Source: an uncultured Candidatus Melainabacteria bacterium | GTDB taxonomy: Bacteria; Cyanobacteriota; Vampirovibrionia; Gastranaerophilales; Gastranaerophilaceae | Length of the DNA: 9,810 nt | Assembly: GCA_937898445.1 (NCBI GenBank) | Contig: CALEJY010000285.1 | Location: forward strand, 1 to 9,810 | Reading direction: 5' to 3' | Part shown: piece by piece, positions 1 through 4,755 of the stretch | Position numbering within the stretch: the first letter of the stretch is position 1 | Layout: each line of letters begins with the position of its first letter | Notes under the pieces: model-generated | Seen by the model: the letters and a program-made list of their open reading frames with translations, nothing else | Databases searched by the model: none | What the model was told of the DNA's origin: nothing | Made by a program: the position numbers and the translations under genes

Positions 1-2
1 AA

Positions 3-410
3 TTAAGCATTGTAATCTAATTTATTTCCAACATTTTTATTTTTGATAGCTTGCGCTTGTATTCTCAAACTTTCAGCTTTTGATGCAACTTTATAATCCT
101 GACTTGAAGGATCAGACGGAGCCATCGCAGCTCTTATTACAGTATTTGCATCATTAATCGTCTTTTGCGGATTATTCGGATTAAGTGCAGGCATCTTAAT
201 ATCAACATGACCACCAACCGGAATTCCGTCATTATTCTTTTCTATAACAATTGAACCTGCCAAAGAGCCACCTGCAGCTTTGTGAGCAGCTTCATGTGCA
301 TAAATTTGATCATAGTTTTTTCTAATCAAAGCTTCTTTTTGAGCTTTTTGTTGCTCTTTTTGCTTTTCTATAGGATTAGAGAATTGGTAAAATAAGTTAA
401 TTCCAGCCAT
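3..410 (-). CDS. SprA-related putative metalloprotease-like protein, 135 aa
   Basis: The protein resembles the SprA-related family (putative metalloprotease catalytic domain), whose biochemical role is poorly established. With the ATG at 410 as residue 1, the zinc-protease-like HEAAH motif lies at 39-43, in the context YAHEAAHKAAGG. It is followed by a G-rich strand with VGGHVDI (65-71) and the typical AMAPSDPSSQD segment (95-105) before a helical C-terminus. A Lys/Gln-rich segment precedes the HExxH. There is no signal peptide or membrane segment, so it is probably cytoplasmic. The reading frame stays open back to a TTG at 470, but that stretch contains a near-consensus promoter. The ATG at 410 has GAGGG 7 nt upstream (418-422), so I take the shorter form. 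At 135 residues it is a minimal version of the family. Protease activity is not shown, and no third metal ligand could be assigned with confidence. Confidence 0.8.
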   Translation of the reverse strand: MAGINLFYQFSNPIEKQKEQQKAQKEALIRKNYDQIYAHEAAHKAAGGSLAGSIVIEKNNDGIPVGGHVDIKMPALNPNNPQKTINDANTVIRAAMAPSDPSSQDYKVASKAESLRIQAQAIKNKNVGNKLDYNA

Positions 411-441
411 ATTTATACCCTCATACACATTACCTGCTATA

Positions 442-470
442 ATTGTAGCACATTTTTTAGAACTTTGCAA
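442..470 (-). promoter_or_regulatory. Promoter of the SprA-like gene
   Basis: On the minus strand, TTGCAA (465-470) and TACAAT (442-447) are separated by exactly 17 bp, with an extended -10 TG one base before the hexamer. Transcription should start near 435, leaving about 25 nt before the ATG at 410. The promoter lies directly downstream of the pilin-like gene's stop, so the SprA-like gene can be expressed independently of it. Confidence 0.7.
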
Positions 471-482
471 GAGGTTTTTTAT

Positions 483-1676
483 TTACCATGGATAATCTTT
501 ACTAATCTGCCATCCATCAAAATAAATCAATGATGAACAGTAATATTTTTGAGTTTTGCATCTATCAACAAGTTGTTCTCTACTATAAGGCATATAAGTA
601 AATTCAAGAGGTACAGTCCCTCCATTCCATAAAGTAAATGAATGCCTTCCATCAACCGATCCTGCAGCACTGTAAGTATTGTCGATATCTTTACAATATT
701 TATATTCTGGACAAAAAATAACATAAGAATTAGCTTCTACCCCCGTTTCATTCGGTGCAACATAAGTTTTTTGAAAATAAGCCCCTGAACCATTTGCATA
801 TTCGACCAACAACCCCTTAGTTAACTTTGTCATATTTACAGTTTTCACGTAAGGCAACCAGTACTGTTTATAAAATTTTTCGATATCATCAGGGTTATAA
901 GCTTTTACCTCTTTTGGCTGCATTTCGACAAAATCGCCTTCCATAATATCTTTGTCACGCATTTTTGCCGCCTGTTGCATCATGCTACTGAAATGTTTTA
1001 ATCTTGTCACTGCCAACTTTTTCTGATAATTATTGATTAAACTCGGCATCGTCATCGCCACAACAACTCCGATAATTCCGAGAGTGATTAGAACCTCTGC
1101 CAATGTAAAGGCAGTTCGTTTAAGTGAAAAGTCCGTATCGTTATGAATAAGTGAATGGTGAGTGGAGAATAGTGAGTTGACCTTATCAGCAAAGTTGTTT
1201 TGGTGCATATTACCAACACTTCCTTCTTTCCCCTCGCCCCTTGTGGGAGAGGGAGCAGTTCTTTGCGAATGTATATGAGCATTAGAAATGCGGGTGAGGG
1301 GTTCTAAGATTGTATTAGCAACATTGATAGACCCTGAAAAACTTTTTAGATAATCAGTACAAATATCACCAACATTGTCACAGAGGGCTACGTGCGTAGC
1401 ACCAATCTCATCTTTTTCATTATGAATGAGATTACTACGTCGCTCATCGCTCCTCGTAATGACTGTTTCACTGGATTGCTTCGCATTCGCTCGCAATGAC
1501 GAACACACATTACCAACTATGCGATACTTCGGACTTTTGTCCTCAGTATGACAATTTTTATTTCCGTAATCGACTTTGCCTCTATGCATCTTCGCATCTA
1601 TGCATCTTAAGTTGTCACTATGAACTACGTGCGTAACATCATTGATAGCACCTCTTATATTCTTTTTATACTTCAT
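483..1676 (-). CDS. Type IV pilin-like protein (prepilin) with a repeat-built leader of about 189 aa
   Basis: This is a pseudopilin or type IV pilin-like protein (N-methylation/cleavage domain family), expected to be cleaved by prepilin peptidase and placed in the inner membrane or a pilus/secretion fibre. The class III signal KRTA/FTLAEVLITLG sits at 187-200. Cleavage is predicted before Phe190, with Glu at +5 of the mature protein and a hydrophobic stalk helix to about 214. The mature part (about 208 aa) has a helical stalk, then a globular domain with two close Cys pairs (322/328 and 373/380) that could form disulfides. Prepilin leaders are usually about 6-25 residues; here it is 189. The start at 1676 is well supported by AAAAGGAG (1682-1689) 5 nt upstream and a good promoter. 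A later ATG at 1208 (residue 157) has only a distant AGGA. The leader DNA is a mosaic of short palindromic repeats, listed separately. The pilus or secretion system it serves is not visible here. Confidence 0.8.
   Translation of the reverse strand: MKYKKNIRGAINDVTHVVHSDNLRCIDAKMHRGKVDYGNKNCHTEDKSPKYRIVGNVCSSLRANAKQSSETVITRSDERRSNLIHNEKDEIGATHVALCDNVGDICTDYLKSFSGSINVANTILEPLTRISNAHIHSQRTAPSPTRGEGKEGSVGNMHQNNFADKVNSLFSTHHSLIHNDTDFSLKRTAFTLAEVLITLGIIGVVVAMTMPSLINNYQKKLAVTRLKHFSSMMQQAAKMRDKDIMEGDFVEMQPKEVKAYNPDDIEKFYKQYWLPYVKTVNMTKLTKGLLVEYANGSGAYFQKTYVAPNETGVEANSYVIFCPEYKYCKDIDNTYSAAGSVDGRHSFTLWNGGTVPLEFTYMPYSREQLVDRCKTQKYYCSSLIYFDGWQISKDYPW
1122..1175. repeat. GTGAAAAGTG-type repeat tract in the pilin leader
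   Basis: The plus strand reads as a run of imperfect GTGA(A/G)-type units (AAGTGAAAAGTCC, then GTGAATGGTGAGTGG and AGTGAG). The 13-mer AAGTGAAAAGTCC at 1122-1134 recurs exactly at 3938-3950 between efp and accB. The tract encodes roughly residues 167-185 of the pilin leader and ends just before the prepilin cleavage motif. Confidence 0.55.
1231..1253. repeat. CCCTC/GAGGG palindromic element inside the pilin leader
   Basis: CCCTC (1231-1235) and GAGGG (1249-1253) form a stem that continues, after one mismatch, with CCC/GGG around a CTTGT loop. The GC-rich sequence resembles the 'CCCTCTCCC-ACAAGGGGAGAGGG' class of dispersed intergenic palindromes seen in many bacteria. It stands out against the AT-rich surroundings. 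It encodes residues 142-149 (PSPTRGEG). A partial second arm, GCGGGTGAGGGG, lies at 1290-1301. Confidence 0.6.
1375..1398. repeat. Direct repeat copy 1: TTGTCAC-N6-CTACGTGCGTA
   Basis: TTGTCAC, six variable bases and CTACGTGCGTA occur here and again at 1612-1635 with the same spacing. CTACG-TG-CGTAG is itself an inverted repeat. The sequence after it (CAATCTCAT) faces the neighbouring element head-to-head: AATCTCAT at 1404-1411 is an exact inverted repeat of ATGAGATT at 1426-1433. On the minus strand the copy encodes residues 93-101, ATHVALCDN. Confidence 0.6.
1428..1463. repeat. GTCATTNCGAG-type palindromic element (copy A)
   Basis: On the minus strand this reads GTCATTACGAGG...GTAATCTC. 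ATTAC (1431-1435) and GTAAT (1456-1460) are the outer arms, with GAGCG repeats between. It resembles the widely dispersed bacterial palindromes with consensus near GTCATTGCGAGGAG...GCAATCTC. It encodes residues 72-83 of the pilin leader and is separated from copy B by only 9 bp. Confidence 0.65.
1473..1501. repeat. GTCATTGCGAG-type palindromic element (copy B)
   Basis: On the minus strand it reads CGTCATTGCGAGCG...GCAATCC. The outer arms are ATTGC (1475-1479) and GCAAT (1493-1497). It is the closest match in the window to the dispersed GTCATTGCGAGC palindrome class. It encodes residues 59-68 (SSLRANAKQS) in a different phase from copy A. Confidence 0.7.
1521..1552. repeat. GTCATNCTGAG-type palindromic element (copy C)
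   Basis: The plus strand has ATACT-TC-GGAC-TTTT-GTCC-TC-AGTAT at 1524-1549, a symmetrical hairpin with a 2x2 internal mismatch. On the minus strand it begins GTCATACTGAGGAC, resembling the GTCATTCTGAG...GAAGAATCTC dispersed repeats. It encodes residues 42-52 of the pilin leader, in a third phase. Confidence 0.65.
1581..1608. repeat. 12-bp tandem direct repeat in the pilin leader
   Basis: TCTATGCATCTT occurs at 1581-1592 and again at 1597-1608, separated by CGCA (period 16). Each copy contains the palindrome ATGCAT. It encodes part of residues 23-32. Confidence 0.7.
1612..1635. repeat. Direct repeat copy 2: TTGTCAC-N6-CTACGTGCGTA
   Basis: This is the second copy of the unit at 1375-1398, with identical arms and the same 6-bp spacer length but different spacer bases. 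On the minus strand it encodes residues 14-22, VTHVVHSDN, echoing ATHVALCDN at 93-101. Confidence 0.6.
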
Positions 1677-1710
1677 ACAAGCTCCTTTTGTTCTCTTTTA
1701 GACTACATAC

Positions 1711-1734
1711 ATTTTATATAATAACATATAAAAT
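1711..1734. promoter_or_regulatory. Operator-like inverted repeat between pilin and XRE genes
   Basis: ATTTTATAT (1711-1719) and ATATAAAAT (1726-1734) are perfect 9-bp inverted arms with a 6-bp centre. The repeat covers the pilin -10 and the AT-rich -10 candidates (TATAAA 1727-1732 or TAAAAT 1729-1734) for the XRE gene. This is the expected position for an autoregulating XRE protein. Caution: low-complexity A/T sequence makes chance inverted repeats more likely. Confidence 0.4.
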
Positions 1735-1745
1735 AATTTTGTGAA
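1718..1745 (-). promoter_or_regulatory. Promoter of the pilin-like gene
   Basis: On the minus strand, TTCACA (1740-1745, 5 of 6 to consensus) and TATTAT (1718-1723) are separated by 16 bp. An extended -10 TG (1725-1726) sits one base before the hexamer. Transcription should start near 1711, giving a leader of about 35 nt with AAAAGGAG before the ATG. The -35 hexamer overlaps the first codons of the divergent XRE gene. Confidence 0.6.
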
Positions 1746-1959
1746 CAATAAGGCTACAAAAATTTTACAATTAGGCAGAAATATTTATAAATTCAGAAAA
1801 GAAAGAGGCTTTTCTCAAAACACTTTTGCCGAAATGTTAGAAATCTCAAGAGAACATCTTGCAAAAATTGAAACTGCCAAAAGATGCGTTAGCTTGGGAT
1901 TGTTATTTGATATCGCAGAAAAACTAGATGTTCCAATAAAAGATTTTTTCGATTTTTAA
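1741..1959 (+). CDS. XRE-family (Cro/C1-type) HTH regulator, 72 aa
   Basis: This is a single-domain DNA-binding protein. The Cro/C1-type helix-turn-helix spans about residues 10-66, with helix 2 and recognition helix 3 in FSQNTFAEMLEISREHLAKIE (24-44), then the usual hydrophobic core and a terminal IKDFFDF. There is no sensor or dimerisation extension, so it is probably a homodimeric repressor. The start is a GTG; no in-frame ATG lies upstream of the HTH and no Shine-Dalgarno precedes it. A -10-like TAAAAT at 1729-1734 would place the transcript start at or next to the GTG, so translation may be leaderless. It is divergent from the pilin gene and convergent with accC, sharing a terminator with accC. 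Likely targets are its own promoter and the pilin promoter (inference). A phage or toxin-antitoxin origin is possible, but no partner gene is next to it. Confidence 0.8.
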   Translation: MNNKATKILQLGRNIYKFRKERGFSQNTFAEMLEISREHLAKIETAKRCVSLGLLFDIAEKLDVPIKDFFDF

Positions 1960-1974
1960 ATCATTTTAATATTA

Positions 1975-2001
1975 AAAAAGCCCGAAATATTCGGGCTTTT
2001 T
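1975..2001. terminator. Bidirectional rho-independent terminator
   Basis: AAAAAGCCCGAA (1975-1986) pairs perfectly with TTCGGGCTTTTT (1990-2001) around a 3-nt loop, leaving U-runs on both strands. It lies 15 bp after the XRE stop and 13 bp after the accC stop, so it ends both convergent units. Confidence 0.9.
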
Positions 2002-2014
2002 AATTTTTATCTAT

Positions 2015-3373
2015 TTATTTTTTGTTTTTACCGGTTCTTTCATAGAAGTCTTCAATAAATCCGGTATTAAATTTTCCACTCATAAATACAGGATCTTCAA
2101 TAATCGCCTGATGGAACGGAATTGTTGTTTCTACACCGGTAATAACATATTCCTTCAAAGCTCTATACATTCTGCGACGAGCTTCATTTCTTGTTCTACC
2201 CCAACAAATCAATTTTCCAATCATTGAATCATAATATGGTGGGATTGAATAATCTTGATATGCGTGCGAATCAACTCTTACACCAAATCCACCCGGAGTA
2301 ACGTATCCAGTAATTGTTCCAGGATTTGGCATAAAATCTTTTTCTGGATTTTCAGCATTGATACGACATTCAATAGCATGACCTCTCAACATAATATCGT
2401 CTTGAGTGAAATCAAGTTTTTCACCTGCTGCAACCATAATTTGTTCTCTAACCAAATCAACATTAGAAATCATTTCTGTTACACAGTGTTCAACCTGTAT
2501 TCTTGTATTCATTTCCATAAAGTACCATTTACCGTCGTGGTCTAGCAAAAATTCGCAAGTCCCGGCACTTTCGTAATTAATAGCTTTTGCCGCTCTAACA
2601 GCTGCTGCACCCATTTCTTTACGAGTAGCTTCATCAATAGCAGGTGACGGAGCTTCTTCCAACAATTTTTGGTGTCTTCTTTGGATAGAACAATCTCTTT
2701 CACCTAAGTGAACAACATTACCATATTGATCGGCAAGAATTTGAACCTCAATATGACGAGGGTTTTCCAAGAATTTTTCAGCATAAACATCAGGATTACC
2801 GAAGAAGTTTTGAGCTTCTGATTGGCAAAGGCTCATATTTACATCAACTTCTTCGTCAGATCTACAAATTCTCATACCTTTACCGCCACCACCGGCAGTT
2901 GCTTTCAAGATAATCGGATAACCAACTTTATGTGCAAATTCTTTTACTTCTTCAGGTGTTTTCAAAATTCCAGTACCCGGAGTAACAGGAACATTGTTTT
3001 CAATCATTGTTTTGCGGGCAGTAGCTTTATCACCCATTTTTCTCATAGCTTCAGCAGTCGGTCCGATAAATTTAATACCGTGTTTTGCACAAATTTCAGC
3101 AAAATCAGCTCTTTCAGACATAAAGCCATATCCAGGGTGAATTGCATCAGCACCAGAAACGATTGCAGCTGAGATAATTGCAGGAATACTCAAATAACTT
3201 TTAGCACTTTGAGCAGGTCCGATACAATAAGCCTCAGTAGCTAACCTTACGTGAAGTGAGTTTGCATCAGCTTGAGAATAAATCGCAACAGTTGGAATAC
3301 CAATCTCTCTGCAAGCTCTTATAATTCTTACCGCAATCTCACCGCGGTTTGCAATCAATACTTTTCTAAACAT
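2015..3373 (-). CDS. accC: Biotin carboxylase subunit of acetyl-CoA carboxylase
   Basis: AccC carboxylates the biotin carried by AccB, using ATP and bicarbonate, in the first half-reaction of malonyl-CoA synthesis for fatty acids. It acts in the cytoplasm. The 452-aa length is normal. The N-terminal biotin carboxylase domain starts FRKVLIANRGEIAVRIIRA. The ATP-grasp part has K116 and K157, the glycine loop GGGGKGM (161-167), H207 in RHIEVQ, E274, and the MEMNTRIQVEH core with E287, N289, R291 and E295. R337 is in the C-terminal domain. These match the known E. coli catalytic set by position. Cys297 replaces the Pro common after VEH. The start at 3373 has AGGA about 6 nt upstream. It is the last gene of an efp-accB-accC set, 69 bp after accB, with a hairpin in the gap. 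No accA or accD is in the window. Confidence 0.97.
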   Translation of the reverse strand: MFRKVLIANRGEIAVRIIRACREIGIPTVAIYSQADANSLHVRLATEAYCIGPAQSAKSYLSIPAIISAAIVSGADAIHPGYGFMSERADFAEICAKHGIKFIGPTAEAMRKMGDKATARKTMIENNVPVTPGTGILKTPEEVKEFAHKVGYPIILKATAGGGGKGMRICRSDEEVDVNMSLCQSEAQNFFGNPDVYAEKFLENPRHIEVQILADQYGNVVHLGERDCSIQRRHQKLLEEAPSPAIDEATRKEMGAAAVRAAKAINYESAGTCEFLLDHDGKWYFMEMNTRIQVEHCVTEMISNVDLVREQIMVAAGEKLDFTQDDIMLRGHAIECRINAENPEKDFMPNPGTITGYVTPGGFGVRVDSHAYQDYSIPPYYDSMIGKLICWGRTRNEARRRMYRALKEYVITGVETTIPFHQAIIEDPVFMSGKFNTGFIEDFYERTGKNKK

Positions 3374-3394
3374 CTTTTTCCTATCCCTATAAAA

Positions 3395-3427
3395 AGTGAA
3401 AAGTGAATTAAAAATTCACCTTTCACT
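3395..3427. repeat. Inverted repeat (hairpin) between accB and accC
   Basis: AGTGAAAAGTGAATT (3395-3409) pairs with AATTCACCTTTCACT (3413-3427) around an AAA loop: 15 bp with one mismatch. On the transcribed minus strand the stem is followed by TTTTTA, so it could act as a partial terminator or a 3' stability element for accB mRNA. Its arms recur in the efp-accB gap. Confidence 0.7.
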
Positions 3428-3442
3428 AAAATTTTTACTTAA

Positions 3443-3895
3443 TTATTCTATATACATCAAAACTTGACCAAATTCTACAGGTTGACCGTCTTCTACACAG
3501 ATTTCGGTAACTTTTCCTGAAAAATCAGATTCAATTTCATTCATAAGTTTCATAGCTTCAACGATACAAACAACATCGCCTTCTTTAATTGTTTGACCAA
3601 CTTTAACGAAAGCATCAGCATCAGGAGATGGTGCTGAATAGAACGTTCCTACCATTGGAGAAGTTAAAGCTTTTCCTTTATGAGCAGCCTCTTGAGTAGC
3701 AGCAGGAGCTGCAGCCGGAGCAGGCGCATTTGCAGGAGCTTGAGGAGCTGCAACTGCAACAGGTGTAGCTGCCACGCCCATAACTTCTTTTCTTAAAGTA
3801 ATAGCTTGCTCACCATCTTCAAGAGAAATCTCTGTTAAAGAATTATCAGCTAAGACTTTTGCTAATTTTTCTACATAATCTATATCAAATTTCAT
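3443..3895 (-). CDS. accB: Biotin carboxyl carrier protein of acetyl-CoA carboxylase, 150 aa
   Basis: AccB carries the biotin that AccC carboxylates and delivers CO2 to the AccAD carboxyltransferase. With the ATG at 3895 as residue 1, a short N-terminal domain (MKFDIDYVEKLAKVLADN) is followed by an Ala/Pro-rich flexible linker (about 42-69) and a biotinyl/lipoyl domain. In the latter, EAMKLMN places the biotinylated lysine at K116. The frame stays open 36 codons further upstream, to 4003. That extra stretch is encoded by repeat sequence and does not look like BCCP. The ATG at 3895 has AAAGG upstream and starts the conserved MKFD domain, so it is preferred. It is the middle gene of efp-accB-accC, between two repeat-bearing gaps. 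Confidence 0.95.
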   Translation of the reverse strand: MKFDIDYVEKLAKVLADNSLTEISLEDGEQAITLRKEVMGVAATPVAVAAPQAPANAPAPAAAPAATQEAAHKGKALTSPMVGTFYSAPSPDADAFVKVGQTIKEGDVVCIVEAMKLMNEIESDFSGKVTEICVEDGQPVEFGQVLMYIE

Positions 3896-3917
3896 TATTT
3901 TTTTGCCTTTCATTTTT

Positions 3918-4009
3918 AGTGAAACAAGAAAAGTGAGAAGTGAAAAGTCCAAATAGATGCTATGCTCTAAATAAACATTTAAACTTTTAAGTAAAGTTTT
4001 CACCTTTCA
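3918..4009. repeat. GTGAAAAGTG-type repeat between efp and accB
   Basis: The 134-bp gap between efp and accB holds AAGTGAGAAGTGAAAAGTCC (3931-3950) and, about 50 bp on, TTCACCTTTCA (3999-4009). The arms GTGAAAA (3940-3946) and TTTTCAC (3997-4003) are inverted. A second, perfect 7-bp stem AAACTTT/AAAGTTT lies at 3981-3999. TTCACCTTTCA also occurs at 3415-3425 and AAGTGAAAAGTCC at 1122-1134, so these are copies of one family. Confidence 0.6.
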
Positions 4010-4029
4010 TGTACAACTTTTCGCTCGCA

Positions 4030-4587
4030 CTAAGCTCTATCAAGATACTCGTTAGTTCTTGTATCAACTCTAATTTTATCTCCGTTTGAGATAAAGAATG
4101 GAACGTTAACTACCGCACCTGTTTCAAGAGTAGCAGGTTTTGTACCACCTTGAGCAGTGTTACCCTTTTCAGATGGAGGAGTATCAGTTACTTCAAGAAT
4201 AACGTGAGCAGGAAGATCTACACCGATAATTCTTGCATCGTGCATAAGAACTTGAACAACCATATTTTCTTTCAAATACTTGATACCATCGCCGATTTGC
4301 TCTTCAGTCAATTGAAGTTGTTCATAAGTTTCGTTATCCATCATAACGTATTCTTTACCTTCTTTGTAAAGATATTGCATTTCACGTCTGTCAAGCATAG
4401 CTTTAGCAACTTTTTCACCGGCACGGAATGTTTTTTCAACAACCTGACCTGTTTCAACGTTTTTAAGTTTAGAACGAACAAACGCAGCACCTTTACCCGG
4501 TTTTACGTGTAAAAATTCAACAACAGACCATAAACCGTTGTCCAATTGTAGCGTTAAGCCTGTTTTTAAATCGTTTACTGAAATCAT
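4030..4587 (-). CDS. efp: Elongation factor P
   Basis: EF-P binds between the P and E sites of the ribosome and relieves stalling at polyproline stretches. The 185-aa protein has the usual three beta-barrel domains. Domain I is the KOW-like part with the loop HVKPGKGAAFVR, whose tip Lys32 is the position modified in other EF-Ps (as in Bacillus Lys32). The central domain follows, and the C-terminal OB domain ends with the diagnostic VPFFISNGDKIRVDTRTNEYLDRA-type segment. The start has AAGGGG 6 nt upstream. No EF-P modification enzyme is in the window, so the lysine chemistry is unknown. It is first in the probable efp-accB-accC operon, downstream of a good promoter. Confidence 0.97.
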   Translation of the reverse strand: MISVNDLKTGLTLQLDNGLWSVVEFLHVKPGKGAAFVRSKLKNVETGQVVEKTFRAGEKVAKAMLDRREMQYLYKEGKEYVMMDNETYEQLQLTEEQIGDGIKYLKENMVVQVLMHDARIIGVDLPAHVILEVTDTPPSEKGNTAQGGTKPATLETGAVVNVPFFISNGDKIRVDTRTNEYLDRA

Positions 4588-4629
4588 ATTTTTCCCCTTA
4601 TTAATATAATAATTCTGTTTTATATGTCG

Positions 4630-4657
4630 ATAATACCATAAACATGTAAAACTTCAA
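4630..4657 (-). promoter_or_regulatory. Promoter of efp-accB-accC
   Basis: On the minus strand, TTGAAG (4652-4657) and TATTAT (4630-4635) are 16 bp apart, and TG (4637-4638) makes an extended -10. The start would be near 4623, giving a leader of about 35 nt before the efp ATG. Confidence 0.6.
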
Positions 4658-4659
4658 AT

Positions 4660-4672
4660 AATTGTTACAATT
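4660..4672. promoter_or_regulatory. 13-bp palindrome AATTGTTACAATT upstream of efp
   Basis: AATTGT-T-ACAATT is a perfect inverted repeat with a 1-bp centre, starting 3 bp upstream of the efp -35 hexamer in the divergent efp/rsgA region. The position suits a regulator site, but no regulator is identified. Confidence 0.3.
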
Positions 4673-4723
4673 CAAAAGAAAAATATTAACAAATTTTGAA
4701 TAAATTAATTAGCTTACGTTTTT

Positions 4724-4749
4724 TGCTATAAATCTTTTTGTGTTAAAAT
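4724..4749 (+). promoter_or_regulatory. Promoter candidates for rsgA-ispA
   Basis: Two extended -10 candidates exist: TGC-TATAAA (4724-4732) and TGT-TAAAAT (4741-4749). The second would start transcription about at 4756, the A of the rsgA ATG, giving a leaderless mRNA. That fits the absence of a Shine-Dalgarno. -35 matches are weak; TTGCTA at 4723-4728 is only 15 bp upstream of the second. Confidence 0.4.
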
Positions 4750-4755
4750 TTTCCT

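Noticed and set aside
296..298. SprA-like protein as a proven zinc protease
   Set aside because: HEAAH fits the zinc-protease pattern, but I cannot assign the third ligand and the family's activity is not established, so only 'putative' is kept.
895..897. Pilin gene broken by a frameshift or stop
   Set aside because: The frame from the prepilin signal to the stop is continuous, with a plausible pilin-like globular domain and paired cysteines.
1088..1282. 64-residue minus-strand frame inside the pilin leader region
   Set aside because: It runs in another phase of the repeat mosaic, has no Shine-Dalgarno or recognisable domain, and overlaps the better-supported pilin frame.
1375..1635. CRISPR-like array in the pilin leader
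   Set aside because: The repeats differ in sequence, are palindromic or head-to-head, and have irregular spacing; no cas gene is nearby.
1741..1959. XRE gene as the antitoxin of a toxin-antitoxin pair
   Set aside because: The neighbours are a pilin gene and accC, and there is no room for a small toxin gene next to it.
2255..3172. Plus-strand frames opposite accC (2255-2545 and 2822-3172)
   Set aside because: They are antisense shadows of the conserved accC coding sequence with no domain content.
4150..4512. 120-residue plus-strand frame opposite efp
   Set aside because: It lies wholly antisense to the conserved efp gene, and its Phe/Ser/Asn-rich composition is typical of a shadow frame.
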